This document shows positions 31,940 through 39,710 of a stretch of DNA of 64,000 bases, in pieces. The DNA comes from Symbiodinium natans. Its lineage: Eukaryota > Sar > Dinophyceae > Suessiales > Symbiodiniaceae. Each line of letters begins with the position of its first letter. Within the stretch, counting starts at the first letter, position 1. The notes beneath the pieces are model-generated. The model made no database searches. It saw only the letters and a program-made list of their open reading frames with translations, and was not told the origin of the DNA. The stretch covers positions 288,420 through 352,419 of the forward strand of contig CAJNDS010002584.1 of assembly GCA_905221605.1 (NCBI GenBank), written 5' to 3'. A program made the position numbers and the translations under genes.

Positions 31940-32728
31940 CTCGGAGAAGAATTGGCAAACGCATCATGATGTTGATGGGATTTGATTGGGGGTCGCTTCG
32001 AGCTTTGGAACCTTTGGGCATTTACTGGTGTTGTCCGCGCTTTTTTGCTGTTAGTTTGCGGGGGGTGGTGGGCCCCTAGCCGACGACCATTATGACATTG
32101 TGGCATGCAGCCCGAGCGACAGCGAAGCACAAGGATCATGTAGCCTGGTCTGTGGAAGTGTGAAGGTAAGTCGGACCACTTGGCGACTTTGGGTTTTCAT
32201 GTAAAGTGATTCCAAAAATTTCGACGGATAGTACCAGCAACATCTGCCCTCACCGCATTGCCATGAAGCCAACAGTGTTGCAAAGAGCCCCGGTAAAGGC
32301 CTGTCACGTGGCGGCAAAAAAAACCGAGAATCATCTGAAAAGCAAAAGGGTGTTGTTCCAAATTTGGGCCCCCTTTAGGCAATTGGAAATTATATGATCG
32401 CGCGCCTTATTGTCAAAGAAGGTGCCCAAATGAGACCTGACTGCTCTTTTGTGCTGGTTGGGGCTTGCCGGCACCAAGAAGCCAAAAGAATCAGAGACAT
32501 GCCACGAATGGCGCCAGAGCATACTGCGCACATTGGCAAAGGTTTCTGCGACCCAGCCTACATCCTACAATGAGGCTTGCGCCGCTCCAATACAAGGGAC
32601 CTTTAGAGCCTCCTCGCCCCTTCCCCTGCTCTGTTCCTCGAAGATGGAGTCATGGAAGTCAAGGTGCGCATGAGAGAGTGGTTCACAGCTAGCTGGACCT
32701 CGGCAGCTTGGGCCAAGGGCGTATCGCA
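31940..32728. other. Copy-2-specific DNA within the duplication
   Basis: About 790 bp replace roughly 90 bp of copy 1. A plus-strand stretch near 32650-32790 reads MEVKVRMREWFTASWTSAAW and continues into the shared block (VGATWNSVHD), which suggests an exon lost from copy 1 rather than an insertion in copy 2. No terminal repeats are visible. Confidence 0.4.
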
Positions 32729-32793
32729 GGTGGGAGCAACATGGAACTCCGTCCACGATGTGCCCAAAGGAGCGCAGCAGCGTTTGAAGCGAC

Positions 32794-32812
32794 TGTGTGT
32801 GTGTGTGTGTTG
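32794..32812. repeat. GT microsatellite
   Basis: (GT)n of about nine units. Copy 1 has only GTATGTGTGT at the matching site. Confidence 0.9.
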
Positions 32813-33055
32813 AGAGCGAGCGCACGTTGTCCCAGTGTGGCCGAAAACGAGGATCATAATGAATGGCAGCTGTAGTACTCAACAGCACTGCTACATTGTG
32901 AGTCTATAAGCCCTAGATGGTTGGAACTGATGCGCTTCGGCTTTCCGGCAGCGAGGACTCATCAAACTTCGACTTGGAGGATCGCGGGACTCGAACATGG
33001 AGAGCGCCTTGTCAAGTGCATAGTGCCGCCCCGTTCTTGCGATGGGAGGGTGACG

Positions 33056-33243
33056 CAGTGCTGTGCTGCTGTGCTGCTGTGCTGCTGTGCTGCTGTGCTG
33101 CTGTGCTGCTGTGCTGCTGCGCTGCTGCGCTGCTGCGCTGCTGCGCTGCTGCGCTGCTGCGCTGCTGCGCTGCTGTGCTGCTGTGCTGCTGTGCTGCTGT
33201 GCTGCTGTGCTGCTGTGCTGCTGTGCTGCTGTGCTGCTGTGCC
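33056..33243. repeat. Octamer CTGTGCTG expansion
   Basis: About 23 units of an 8-bp repeat. A middle block of about seven units has C instead of T (CTGCGCTG), flanked on both sides by the T version. Copy 1 at 19456-19480 has only one to two units. Eight is not a multiple of three, so the long Cys/Ala/Val/Leu frames on + and Gln/His/Ser/Ala frames on - are by-products. Confidence 0.95.
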
Positions 33244-34659
33244 TCTTGCCATATGCGTGTCGGGAGGGGGAGAGAACGCAGCATGTCTTGTGAAGGCGAT
33301 CTGCTTGTGTCCTACATGGAAGTCCTGCAGCCCCTCCAGTGCCACTTCGACGGTGCGAGCGTCCTGGCCGGCTTCGCCCTAGCTCTGGAACCGTGGGAGG
33401 GGAACCTTGGCAGCCTTGGCAATGTGCGGCAACTCGTATGGCAGCCATCTTCTAAGCTTCGCCTTCTCTCCACAGGAATCCAGCTGGCTGGCCGCCTGGT
33501 GGGCGGGGCCTCCGGTGCCATGCAGCTCCTGGGCTGCCAGCGCGCCGATGGTGAAGGCCAAGCGAAACTGAAATCGGAATCCGGATTTTGGGCAACGTGT
33601 CTTTCGACAGCATCTCAAGCCCTAATCCCCCTCCCCCTAAACCCTAAACCCCAATTAAGCATGTCTCCTCTCTTCTCCTGTCCCCCCTTGCCCACAGGCA
33701 CATGGATCCCAGCCGACTTGGTCTTGCCGTGGCTCGGGCGCCACTTGGGCCCACAGGAAGCCTGACACCCCCCCTTTGGAGATGCTAAGAACCATTCGAT
33801 GTAATCACTTGATCACCTAACAAGCGTCTTGAGGCGGACAGAGTCGGACCACTGGGGCCATCTGCGGCGGCGCCGCGCTCTGCTTCCTTATGTTTCCTTG
33901 CCTGCCTCTTCTGGAAGCAGCGGCGCGCCATGAGGCGCCGCGCAAATTGATTTCCTTCCTGGGATCCTCCTCCTTTATTTTGGGAGGGGAAGGGGGGAGG
34001 GGAAGGGGAATGGGGGAGGGGCGGAGGGTTTGTCTCCTTGGATGAAGGCAGTGCAAGACCTCTCTTCGTCGTGAGTGCCGAAGATGAAAGCAGCGGTGTG
34101 GCCTGGTTGCAACCCACTCCTTGCAGCAGCAAGTCCGAGAGCACTTCGAGGACTCGAGCTTTCGGGCAGAATGCAATACATACAACCCCTGGAACTATAA
34201 GGGCCCTAATCTTAATGAATTTAAAAACCCTCACGCCGACCGCCTCAGGCCAGTCTCCCCTAGGTGAAGGGTGTGTGTGTGTGTGTGTGTGTGCCGTGCA
34301 GCTTAAATGGGGTTTCTGTGGAAGCTGGCACTTGTATTTACAAGAGGAAAAAAGCCACAAAACCTAACACGAGGAAGCTTCCAAAGAAGCCCCATTTTAG
34401 GTCTCTGGGGGGTTTCCAAGGGGGGCGCCCCTCCCGTTCCCAGATCTGAATAATCTAAATATGAAGGCCCCCCCTCCAGATTTGAATTGTGTACACAATG
34501 TAGTTCCGGGAGGGGGGGGGGGGGCACCCCCCCGTTTCAGATTTACATAATTGAAAATTTAATTTGTTTACTTCCCGGGCCGAATGAAATAAATAAAACA
34601 ACTTGAATACGAAGTTGTCTGCTTCTCCTCGCCCGGAACTCTTCTCCTCGCCCGGTCTA

Positions 34660-35105
34660 CTCCCAGAAATTCCCTGGAGTGCTCAACCTCAGAGTCCGAG
34701 ACCCCGGGTGCCCAACTCCTGGAGTGCCCAACCACAGAGTCTGCCTGGAGTGCCCAACCCCAGATTCTCCCTGAAGTGCCCAACTCCAGCAACCCGAAGA
34801 CCGCCCAACTCCAGAGTCTCTCTGGAGTGTCTAACGTCAGAGTCTACCTGCGTGCCCAACGCAGAGACTCCGAGACTCCTGGAGTGCCCAACCCCCAGAG
34901 TTCCTGGAGTGCCCAACCCCAAAGCCCAACCCCAGAGTCTCCCTGATGTGCTGACCCCCAACCCAAAGACTCCCTGGAGTGCCCAAGAGACTTGCTGGAG
35001 TGCCCAACCCCAAAGCCAAGACTCCCTGGAGTGCCCAACCGCAGAGACTCCCTGGATTGCCCAACTTCGGAGCGCATAAAGAGTCTCCTGGAGTGCCCAA
35101 CGGAG
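34660..35105. repeat. CTGGAGTGCCCAAC minisatellite
   Basis: At least ten units built from CTGGAGTGCCCAACCCCAGA and GAGTCTCC, with variable length (about 26-50 bp). It is absent from the matching position in copy 1 (around 21075-21115). The open frames across it are low-complexity. Confidence 0.9.
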
Positions 35106-35225
35106 CCAATCCCAGTTGCAAGCATATACTAAGAAAGCGTATTTGAACCAATGTGGCTTTGTTTGAACATCTTATTTGCGCTCTTTCCTTTGAATGAGGA
35201 GCAAGGTAGGGATGTTCGAAGTAAA

Positions 35226-35300
35226 GTAATTGTGAGTGTGTGAATGTGTGTGTGTGAGAGTGTGTGTGCGTGCTTTTGTGTGTGTGTGTGTGTGTGTTTT
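35226..35300. repeat. TG-rich microsatellite
   Basis: Interrupted (TG)n with GAGAG and GCGTGC interruptions in the putative last intron, matching the AGTG/TG tract of copy 1. Confidence 0.9.
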
Positions 35301-35328
35301 TGGCTTTGTGGTCTCGGGGGAATCTAAG

Positions 35329-35400
35329 CACCGAAGGAGATCCAAGCATGGTGGCAGCCCTTCCAGCTCATCTTCTTCATCCAGCTTTTCTTCGAGCTAG
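35329..35400 (+). pseudogene. Serine-run terminal exon (copy R3)
   Basis: Same exon as R1 and R2, with one Ser changed to Phe (AGCTTTTCT) and the same TAG stop at 35398-35400. The parent copy is decayed, so this is probably an orphan exon. Confidence 0.55.
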
Positions 35401-35625
35401 GTGGGGCTGAAGCTATGCCTAGCAGCCCAAAGCCAGTCGCCTCTAAACCCTGTACAGATCACCCACCGGACTGCAACACCTACAAACCTGCGGAGACGAA
35501 TCAATGCTCACCCCCCAGTCCTTGCAAAGGCTCTCTGAGTGCATGGCCTTTGAGCAGACCATGTGGGCAAAGGAGGGCTAAAACGAGAGCGAGTTTGGAA
35601 GCCGTGGGTTTGGGCTTGCACAATA

Positions 35626-36100
35626 TTGCCGCCAATTTATATTTTATTGATTATGATGAGAATCAGTACGATTTGTGCCACGAGTTTGTTTTTGCCGAAG
35701 ATGGCAAGAAGTATGGTTTATCGCCATGAGTGCGTGCTATATTGGTCAAGATGGGACCAGAATGATTCGCTGGCACCAATGTGTCTTGTATTGGTTTATT
35801 GGGCAAAAAGGGAAGAAATACGATTTGTTATCATCTTTTTATGCTTCATTGGCGAAAATACAAAGAAGTATGATTTGTTGTCAGCAATTTGTGTTGTCTT
35901 GACAACGATGGGAAGAAGTGAGATTTGATGATCATAAATTTTGTTATATCGGTATATTTTTGTTGTCATTAATTTATTATATAATATTAGGAAGTGCTTT
36001 TTTGCTAAATTGGCAAAGATTTCAAGAAGTTCTATTTATTTCCCAAGCAGCGAAATTACGGGATTCTAGATTTAGGTAAGGAAATGGATGGTGGGATGGG
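35626..36100. repeat. Degenerate repeat of about 50-60 bp
   Basis: Loose copies of AAGATGGCAAGAAGTATG, then GATTTGTTATC, then TATATTGG recur near 35695, 35750, 35808, 35858, 35908 and 36015. The word ACGATTTGTTA is shared with the 59-bp satellite farther right, and the spacing is similar. The + strand frames over this stretch (35563-35928) are not convincing genes. Confidence 0.6.
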
Positions 36101-36230
36101 ATCCGGACCGGTTTGTCTTGTAATATCATATACGAGAAAGGGGTTACGTTTTGTTATGGGCATTGGGATCTATATCTTGGGATATCACATATGAGAGAGG
36201 GGATTCTATATTTTGTATGTGTCATTTGAA
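36101..36230. repeat. Remnant right end of an upstream satellite array
   Basis: Two decayed monomers are recognisable (TTTTGTTATGGGCATTGG, then GATATCACATATGAGAGAGG), followed by TTCTATATTTTGTATGTGTC. The same end sequence closes the two large arrays at 56340-56420 and 63170-63240, so an array once lay to the left. Confidence 0.8.
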
Positions 36231-36356
36231 AAGGTTGAATTGAGCTGGATGGAAGTAGTGAATTATAATATTTAGCTCCGAAACAATTGGAAAATCTGAA
36301 AACTTAAATCTTTTCAATAAGATAGTTGCATGGGAACTACCTAATAAAACCTCAAC

Positions 36357-36370
36357 CCTAAACCCTAAAC
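36357..36370 (-). repeat. Interstitial CCCTAAA pair in spacer A
   Basis: Two units of CCCTAAA at a fixed position in each spacer (also about 56549-56562 and 63369-63382), directly next to the end of the minus-strand coding-like stretch. Confidence 0.9.
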
Positions 36371-36374
36371 GTAT

Positions 36375-36710
36375 CTTTTGGTATTAAGAACTCCGAAACC
36401 ATTTTCATATCAAATTTTATGCCTTTTTTGGATTTTTGAGATCCACAGCCAATGAAAACATCAATAAAAATTGTTGGCTTGTTGGTATTTAGAGCTCCAA
36501 AACCATCCCACAACTCTTGTACAGCATCACGGATATCATCAACCGTGCTTCCACCGGGATCTCAAGCTGTATGAGCCGCTGCATCTGTCGTAATAAGATA
36601 TTTGTTGATGCTTCATCATTCTTCGATATCAGATATCGAACCAAATTCTTCTGCCAAGGATCTGATCCTTCACTCATTTTCTACCACATGACATTCAGAT
36701 GAATCTTGTA
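36375..36710 (-). pseudogene. Minus-strand coding-like remnant, copy A
   Basis: Reading the minus strand gives SEGSDPWQKNLVRYLISKN, then a Gln/Leu/Arg-rich helix (RQMQRLIQLEIPVEA). Toward 36375 a second stretch ends SEFLIPKDTFRV and a stop. Copies B and C keep the same words, but indels of 1 and about 40 bp shift frames between copies. It looks like a decayed protein gene carried in the spacer. The family is not recognised. Confidence 0.4.
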
Positions 36711-36718
36711 CAAGAAAA

Positions 36719-37177
36719 TTTGCTAAGGGTGAGGTGATTCCTTTGGTGAAGGGTGGAGTTGGTCGTGGAGAGGAAGCCAGAGGGGCGATGCATTTTTTTG
36801 AAGCAGTGGACTATTTGGTGAAGGCTGGGAGTTCGGACTTTCTGCCAAAAGGGTATTTGGGAAGGGCGCGGTATTATTGTGCGGTGGTGGAGACGAATAA
36901 GGAGGAGAGGCTGGAGGCGTATCAACTGGCCCTAGCGGATTTGGAGGAGGTGGAGCGGATTGCGAAGCGGGGGCCACAGCGGCTTCATCATGCGGATTTT
37001 CATTTGGAGATGTGCAAGTTGCATTTGGTTGCGGTGGGGTGGGAGAAAAGTGGGGAGGATTGGCATAGGGGGGAGGCGGGGAGGCACCTGGAGGAGGGGG
37101 AAGCTTTAATTACTGCTTGTGGTTATGGGTTCAGAACACCTGACGTAGAGGAGCTACACCAATTAATTGATAATTGA
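36719..37177 (+). pseudogene. 3' fragment of a TPR-repeat gene (STAND-type protein tail)
   Basis: The frame is open right from the left junction (FAKGEVIPLV) and ends at TGA 37175-37177, giving about 152 codons. The protein has FLPKGYLGRARYY, a DLEEVERIAKRG helix, HHADFHLEMCKLHL and a late GYGFRTPDVEEL motif. This layout resembles the C-terminal TPR helices of bacterial STAND/NACHT or TIR-linked proteins, which bind partners and sense ligands. The N-terminal effector and NTPase parts are absent, cut off at the junction. A GTG at 36734 could be read as a start but is probably internal. Confidence 0.65.
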
Positions 37178-37340
37178 TAAAGAAGTCGCTTGCATGGATC
37201 ATTTGAATTTCGATTTATAATTGATAATGGTGGTGGAGTTAGGGCGATTAATTGACAGTGGGAGTTGTGTTTTTCGAACGAGTTTATCTGTGTTCTAAGG
37301 CTTTCAGCCAAAGAACTCGCATTGAAAACCGCCCCCTGTC

Positions 37341-37362
37341 CCCCGCCTTCGGTAAGGCGGGG
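37341..37362. terminator. GC-rich hairpin
   Basis: CCCCGCCTT, loop CGGT, AAGGCGGGG: a perfect 9-bp stem. A similar half (TTCGGTAAGGCGGGGGG) recurs at 37457-37475. There is no T-run after it, so a terminator role is only possible. Confidence 0.5.
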
Positions 37363-37898
37363 GGAGGTTATTACTTCCAATGCACTACGGTTGATGAACG
37401 GGAGGTGCATCGTGCAAGCTGGTCAAGGTGACCCCGCCCAGCTCATGAGGGCAGTCTTCGGTAAGGCGGGGGGAAGTTGTGGTGTTCAGGGTGCTGAGGT
37501 GTCAAGGATAGCCGGGTGGGGTCTTTATGGCTGGGTTTTTAGTTGTTGTTTGTAGTTGTGGTTTTGGTATATTTGGGGAGGATGAGGGCGTTGGGAGTGT
37601 GGGTAGTTGTTAACAAGGTTATTTATTGGAGGTAGGAGTGTGCGGTTTGGTATGTGGTTCTAGTTGAGAATCATTCTCCGCTTGATATAGGCAGTCCGAA
37701 GGGACTCCCCAGGGATTAGAGGGGGAAAAGGGACTTTTGGAAAGTTGAAAATTGACAATTTTTGAATTTGGGGAAGTGGGTTGTGGTTACCTTTCTTATT
37801 AATATAGAAATGAGGTTTTCCAGAAGAGTTAATTCGGTGTTGTAAGGCTTTCAGCCAAAGGAGTAGAGTTCCTGCCCTGCAAGCTGGCCCCTTCGCTA

Positions 37899-37920
37899 AA
37901 AGCATCCAAAGGGATGCTTT
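37899..37920. terminator. Hairpin followed by T-rich sequence
   Basis: AAAGCATCC, loop AAAG, GGATGCTTT: a perfect 9-bp stem followed by CTT. It resembles a bidirectional intrinsic terminator in the bacterial fragment. A shorter one, AGTCC-GAAG-GGACT, lies at 37693-37706. Confidence 0.5.
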
Positions 37921-38085
37921 CTTAACGCTTGGTCCCTGGTTGGGGGTTTGGGTGGGGTTGGTTATATTTGGGATGGGGTTAAGATGTTGGTTGTGAGGGG
38001 GTTGTGGTCGTTTGGGTTGGCTTAGGAACCATAGGATAATTTGGAGAAGGGAATGATAAGAGGGGTTCGGTAAGATAGATAATTG

Positions 38086-38283
38086 TATGGTACTTCGCCC
38101 GGCAAATACATCATGGGAAAACGCCTCGACAAAGTGGCCGAGCACCTCCGTACATCCGATGAGCCTGTTGCCCAGATCGGCTATGATTTGGGCTTCGAAA
38201 GCCCAGAGCACCTTTCCCGAACCTTCAAAGCACAGTTTGGTAAAACCCCAAGTGCTTACCGAATGAGCTTTTCAGTCAATTGA
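38086..38283 (+). pseudogene. 3' fragment of an AraC-family regulator gene
   Basis: The frame reads YGTSPGKYIMGKRLDKVAEH, then a second helix-turn-helix with DEPVAQIGYDLGFESPEHLS, RTFKAQFGKTPSAYR and a TGA stop at 38281-38283. This is the hallmark second DNA-binding half of AraC/XylS-type transcription regulators (GF.S..HFSR-like with F.k.fG.tPsayR). The usual sensor domain and first helix-turn-helix are missing, because upstream sequence changes abruptly and carries an in-frame TAA. It cannot be functional as it stands. Confidence 0.88.
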
Positions 38284-38366
38284 TTGGCCTGATCCGTCAA
38301 GCCCTCCCGCCAGCTCCATGTGACTTTTGCCGTGTTCAATACTTAAAACACGTAAAAGCAAACACC

Positions 38367-38774
38367 ATGGAACGCATACATCCAAAGCTCCAGCTCTCAA
38401 CCCTTTGGCTCTTCGCCCTGCTCAATGTCATTTTCCGTGATATCCATCAGATGACCATGAAATCGCACTTGGAAATGCTGCTCACGGGCTACTATAACGG
38501 TATGGAAGTGACGGAAGAGATCATCCTTTTTGGTGGGATCGTCCTCGAAATCCCCATTGCCATGGTCTTGTTCTCCTTGCTGCTCAAGCGGAAAACCAAC
38601 CGTATGGTCAATCTCATTGCACTGGTCATCAGTGCTGCGTTGTTCATGATTGAAATGCCGGGAGATATGGACGATTGGTTTTTCAAGATCGTGGAGTTTG
38701 GCGCATTCACTTGGATTTTCATCACCGTCTTCCAATGGAAGGAAGATATCCCATTGTCCATTTCTAAGCTTTAG
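38367..38774 (+). CDS. DUF6326-like small membrane protein
   Basis: ATG at 38367 opens 135 codons reading MERIHPKLQLSTLWLFALLN, then VIFRDIHQM, TEEIILFGGIVLEIPIAMVL and a final hydrophobic stretch. About four transmembrane helices are visible (residues about 12-28, 52-72, 80-97 and 108-124). The LSTLW..FRDIH and TEE....GGI.LEIPIAMVLLS words match the DUF6326 family of bacterial membrane proteins of unknown function. It is the only apparently complete gene in the insert. It lies 83 bp after the AraC stop in the same direction and converges with the DUF4386 fragment. Expression in a eukaryotic nucleus is not expected. Confidence 0.75.
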   Translation: MERIHPKLQLSTLWLFALLNVIFRDIHQMTMKSHLEMLLTGYYNGMEVTEEIILFGGIVLEIPIAMVLFSLLLKRKTNRMVNLIALVISAALFMIEMPGDMDDWFFKIVEFGAFTWIFITVFQWKEDIPLSISKL

Positions 38775-38931
38775 CTCCATATTTGGATTGAGAACATGGA
38801 TCATACCAATGACATCACGTAAGGTCAACGAGAAGCCAGTACTTTTTAATCGTTGCTATAGAAGTTCAGGGTATGAATACAAATTCCTTCTGGCCAAAGT
38901 TTCAAACTTCAGCCAGAGGGAGTGGGAAATG

Positions 38932-39147
38932 TCAGCTTATTTCTTTGTTTCCTTTCCTCCCTTTGATCAGCAGGAAAAAGGTCAGCGAAACCTCACCCAA
39001 TGCTGCAGAAATGCCCACGATATTGGCCAATAGGGCTTCATGTCCCGGTACTAGGAAATCTCCAAAAGACTCATCAGGTAGCCCAAAGCCGCTCCCATCA
39101 TCAGTGCCCCAAACAACGTAGGAATCGCATCGGACTTGATGAGCAAC
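38932..39147 (-). pseudogene. 3' fragment of a DUF4386-like membrane protein gene, frameshifted
   Basis: Reading the minus strand from the right junction, one frame gives LIKSDAIPTLFGALMMGAAL and GYLMS. A shifted frame from about 39070 gives FGDFLVPGHEALLANIVGIS, then ALGEVSLTFFLLIKG and a TGA at 38932-38934. Together this resembles the last two transmembrane helices of DUF4386 proteins (IKSD.iP..lgal......GYL, then ..aElsLtlwLLiKG). A small indel at about 39063-39073 breaks the frame, and the gene is cut at the insert border. Confidence 0.65.
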
Positions 39148-39710
39148 CTCTCATAGATTCCGCTTGAAGAGAAATAGATATTCCGAATTGAATTATAAAG
39201 ATTCTTCATATATATATATATGTGTTATCAGTCCTAATCGAAATAAACCGAAAGAGAGAATTGATGCCAAATCAAACGAGGGAATTCATGCCAAATCACA
39301 TGAATATTATTTGAGGGGGGATGAATTTGTGTTTGTCTGCGAGGATCTCTCTTTTCGAAATAAGAGAAAGAGAGAATTCATATCAAATCAAATGAATATT
39401 ATTTGAGAGGGGAGGAATCTATATTTATCTATGAGGATCTCTTTTCGAAATAAAGGAGAGAGAGAGAGAGAGTGAGAGAGACAGAGAGCGAGAGAAAGAG
39501 AGAAAGAGAGCGAGAGAGCGAGAGAGTTCATATCAAGCCAAATGAACCCGAAATCATCAAGATCATCAATTTGGATTCTTCATATTTCAAATCAATAGGA
39601 TCTGCCTATCCAAATTTGGAGGCTTATTCGATCCTATCGAAATTATTTAAAATCCATTATGAAATATTGAATTCTCGATCGGTTGTCGAAATTAGGATCA
39701 AGGGATTGAT
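39148..39710. repeat. Inter-array spacer A, right part
   Basis: Resumes spacer sequence with CTCTCATAGATTCCGCTTGA, matching 56953 onward. Compared with spacer B it lacks about 400 bp, between CCTAAT (39237) and CGAAATAAACCG. It then shares the GAATTCATGCCAAATCA repeat units and the GA microsatellite, and ends GGGATTGAT before the satellite array. Confidence 0.9.
39455..39530. repeat. GA microsatellite in spacer A
   Basis: (GA)n with A and C interruptions, matching 57661-57740 in spacer B. Confidence 0.92.

Larger units (their letters stand above)
31169..35620 (+). pseudogene. Segmental duplication, copy 2 (decayed copy of gene 2 region)
   Basis: Matches 17795-21557. The first exon-like segment (31240-31350) is unchanged, and the terminal serine exon is kept. 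In between, copy 2 lacks the 320-bp piece, has different DNA at 31940-32725, carries an octamer expansion at 33056-33243 and has frame-breaking losses at about 33738-33755. The gene 2 first exon is not present upstream. It is most simply a truncated, non-functional duplicate. Confidence 0.7.
36231..36717. repeat. Inter-array spacer A, left part
   Basis: AT-rich DNA homologous to 56421-56951 and 63241-63787. It includes TTTGAAAAGGTT, GAGCTGGATGGAA, a CCCTAAACCCTAAA motif at 36357-36370 and a coding-like minus strand. Relative to the other copies it lacks about 40 bp near 36545 and about 11 bp near 36700. It stops at TACAAGAAA (36717), where the bacterial-type insert begins. Confidence 0.9.
37178..38085. 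other. Bacterial intergenic DNA in the insert
   Basis: About 900 bp without a gene. It holds TAATTGATAATTGATAA after the TPR stop, several hairpins, and two copies of AAGGCTTTCAGCCAAAG (about 37298 and 37844), each near GTT or GTTAATTCGG sequence. This resembles the hairpin-rich, repeated intergenic DNA of some Bacteroidota. At its right end the AraC homology begins abruptly with an in-frame stop just upstream (TAA at 38080). Confidence 0.6.
36718..39147. other. Bacterial-type DNA insert inside spacer A
   Basis: About 2430 bp lie between TACAAGAAA (ending 36717) and CTCTCATAG (starting 39148). In spacer B these two words are one base apart (56951 and 56953), and spacer C is also uninterrupted (about 63787). 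The insert is GC-richer than its flanks and contains prokaryotic genes without introns, intergenic hairpins and truncated gene ends at both borders and at an internal join near 38085. No target-site duplication, terminal inverted repeat or integrase is visible. Bacteroidota origin is inferred from gene content and style. Confidence 0.85.

Noticed and set aside
33063-33345. Cys/Leu-rich or Gln/Ser/Ala-rich proteins over the octamer repeat
   Set aside because: All frames are open because of the CTGTGCTG repeat. The period is eight, and copy 1 lacks it.
36718-39147. Insert as a transposon or integron
   Set aside because: No target-site duplication, terminal repeats, transposase or integrase. 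The ends cut through genes.
36718-39147. Insert as simple assembly contamination
   Set aside because: Both borders fall within one base of each other in the uninterrupted spacer copies, which is unlikely for two random misjoins. Reads are still needed to settle it.
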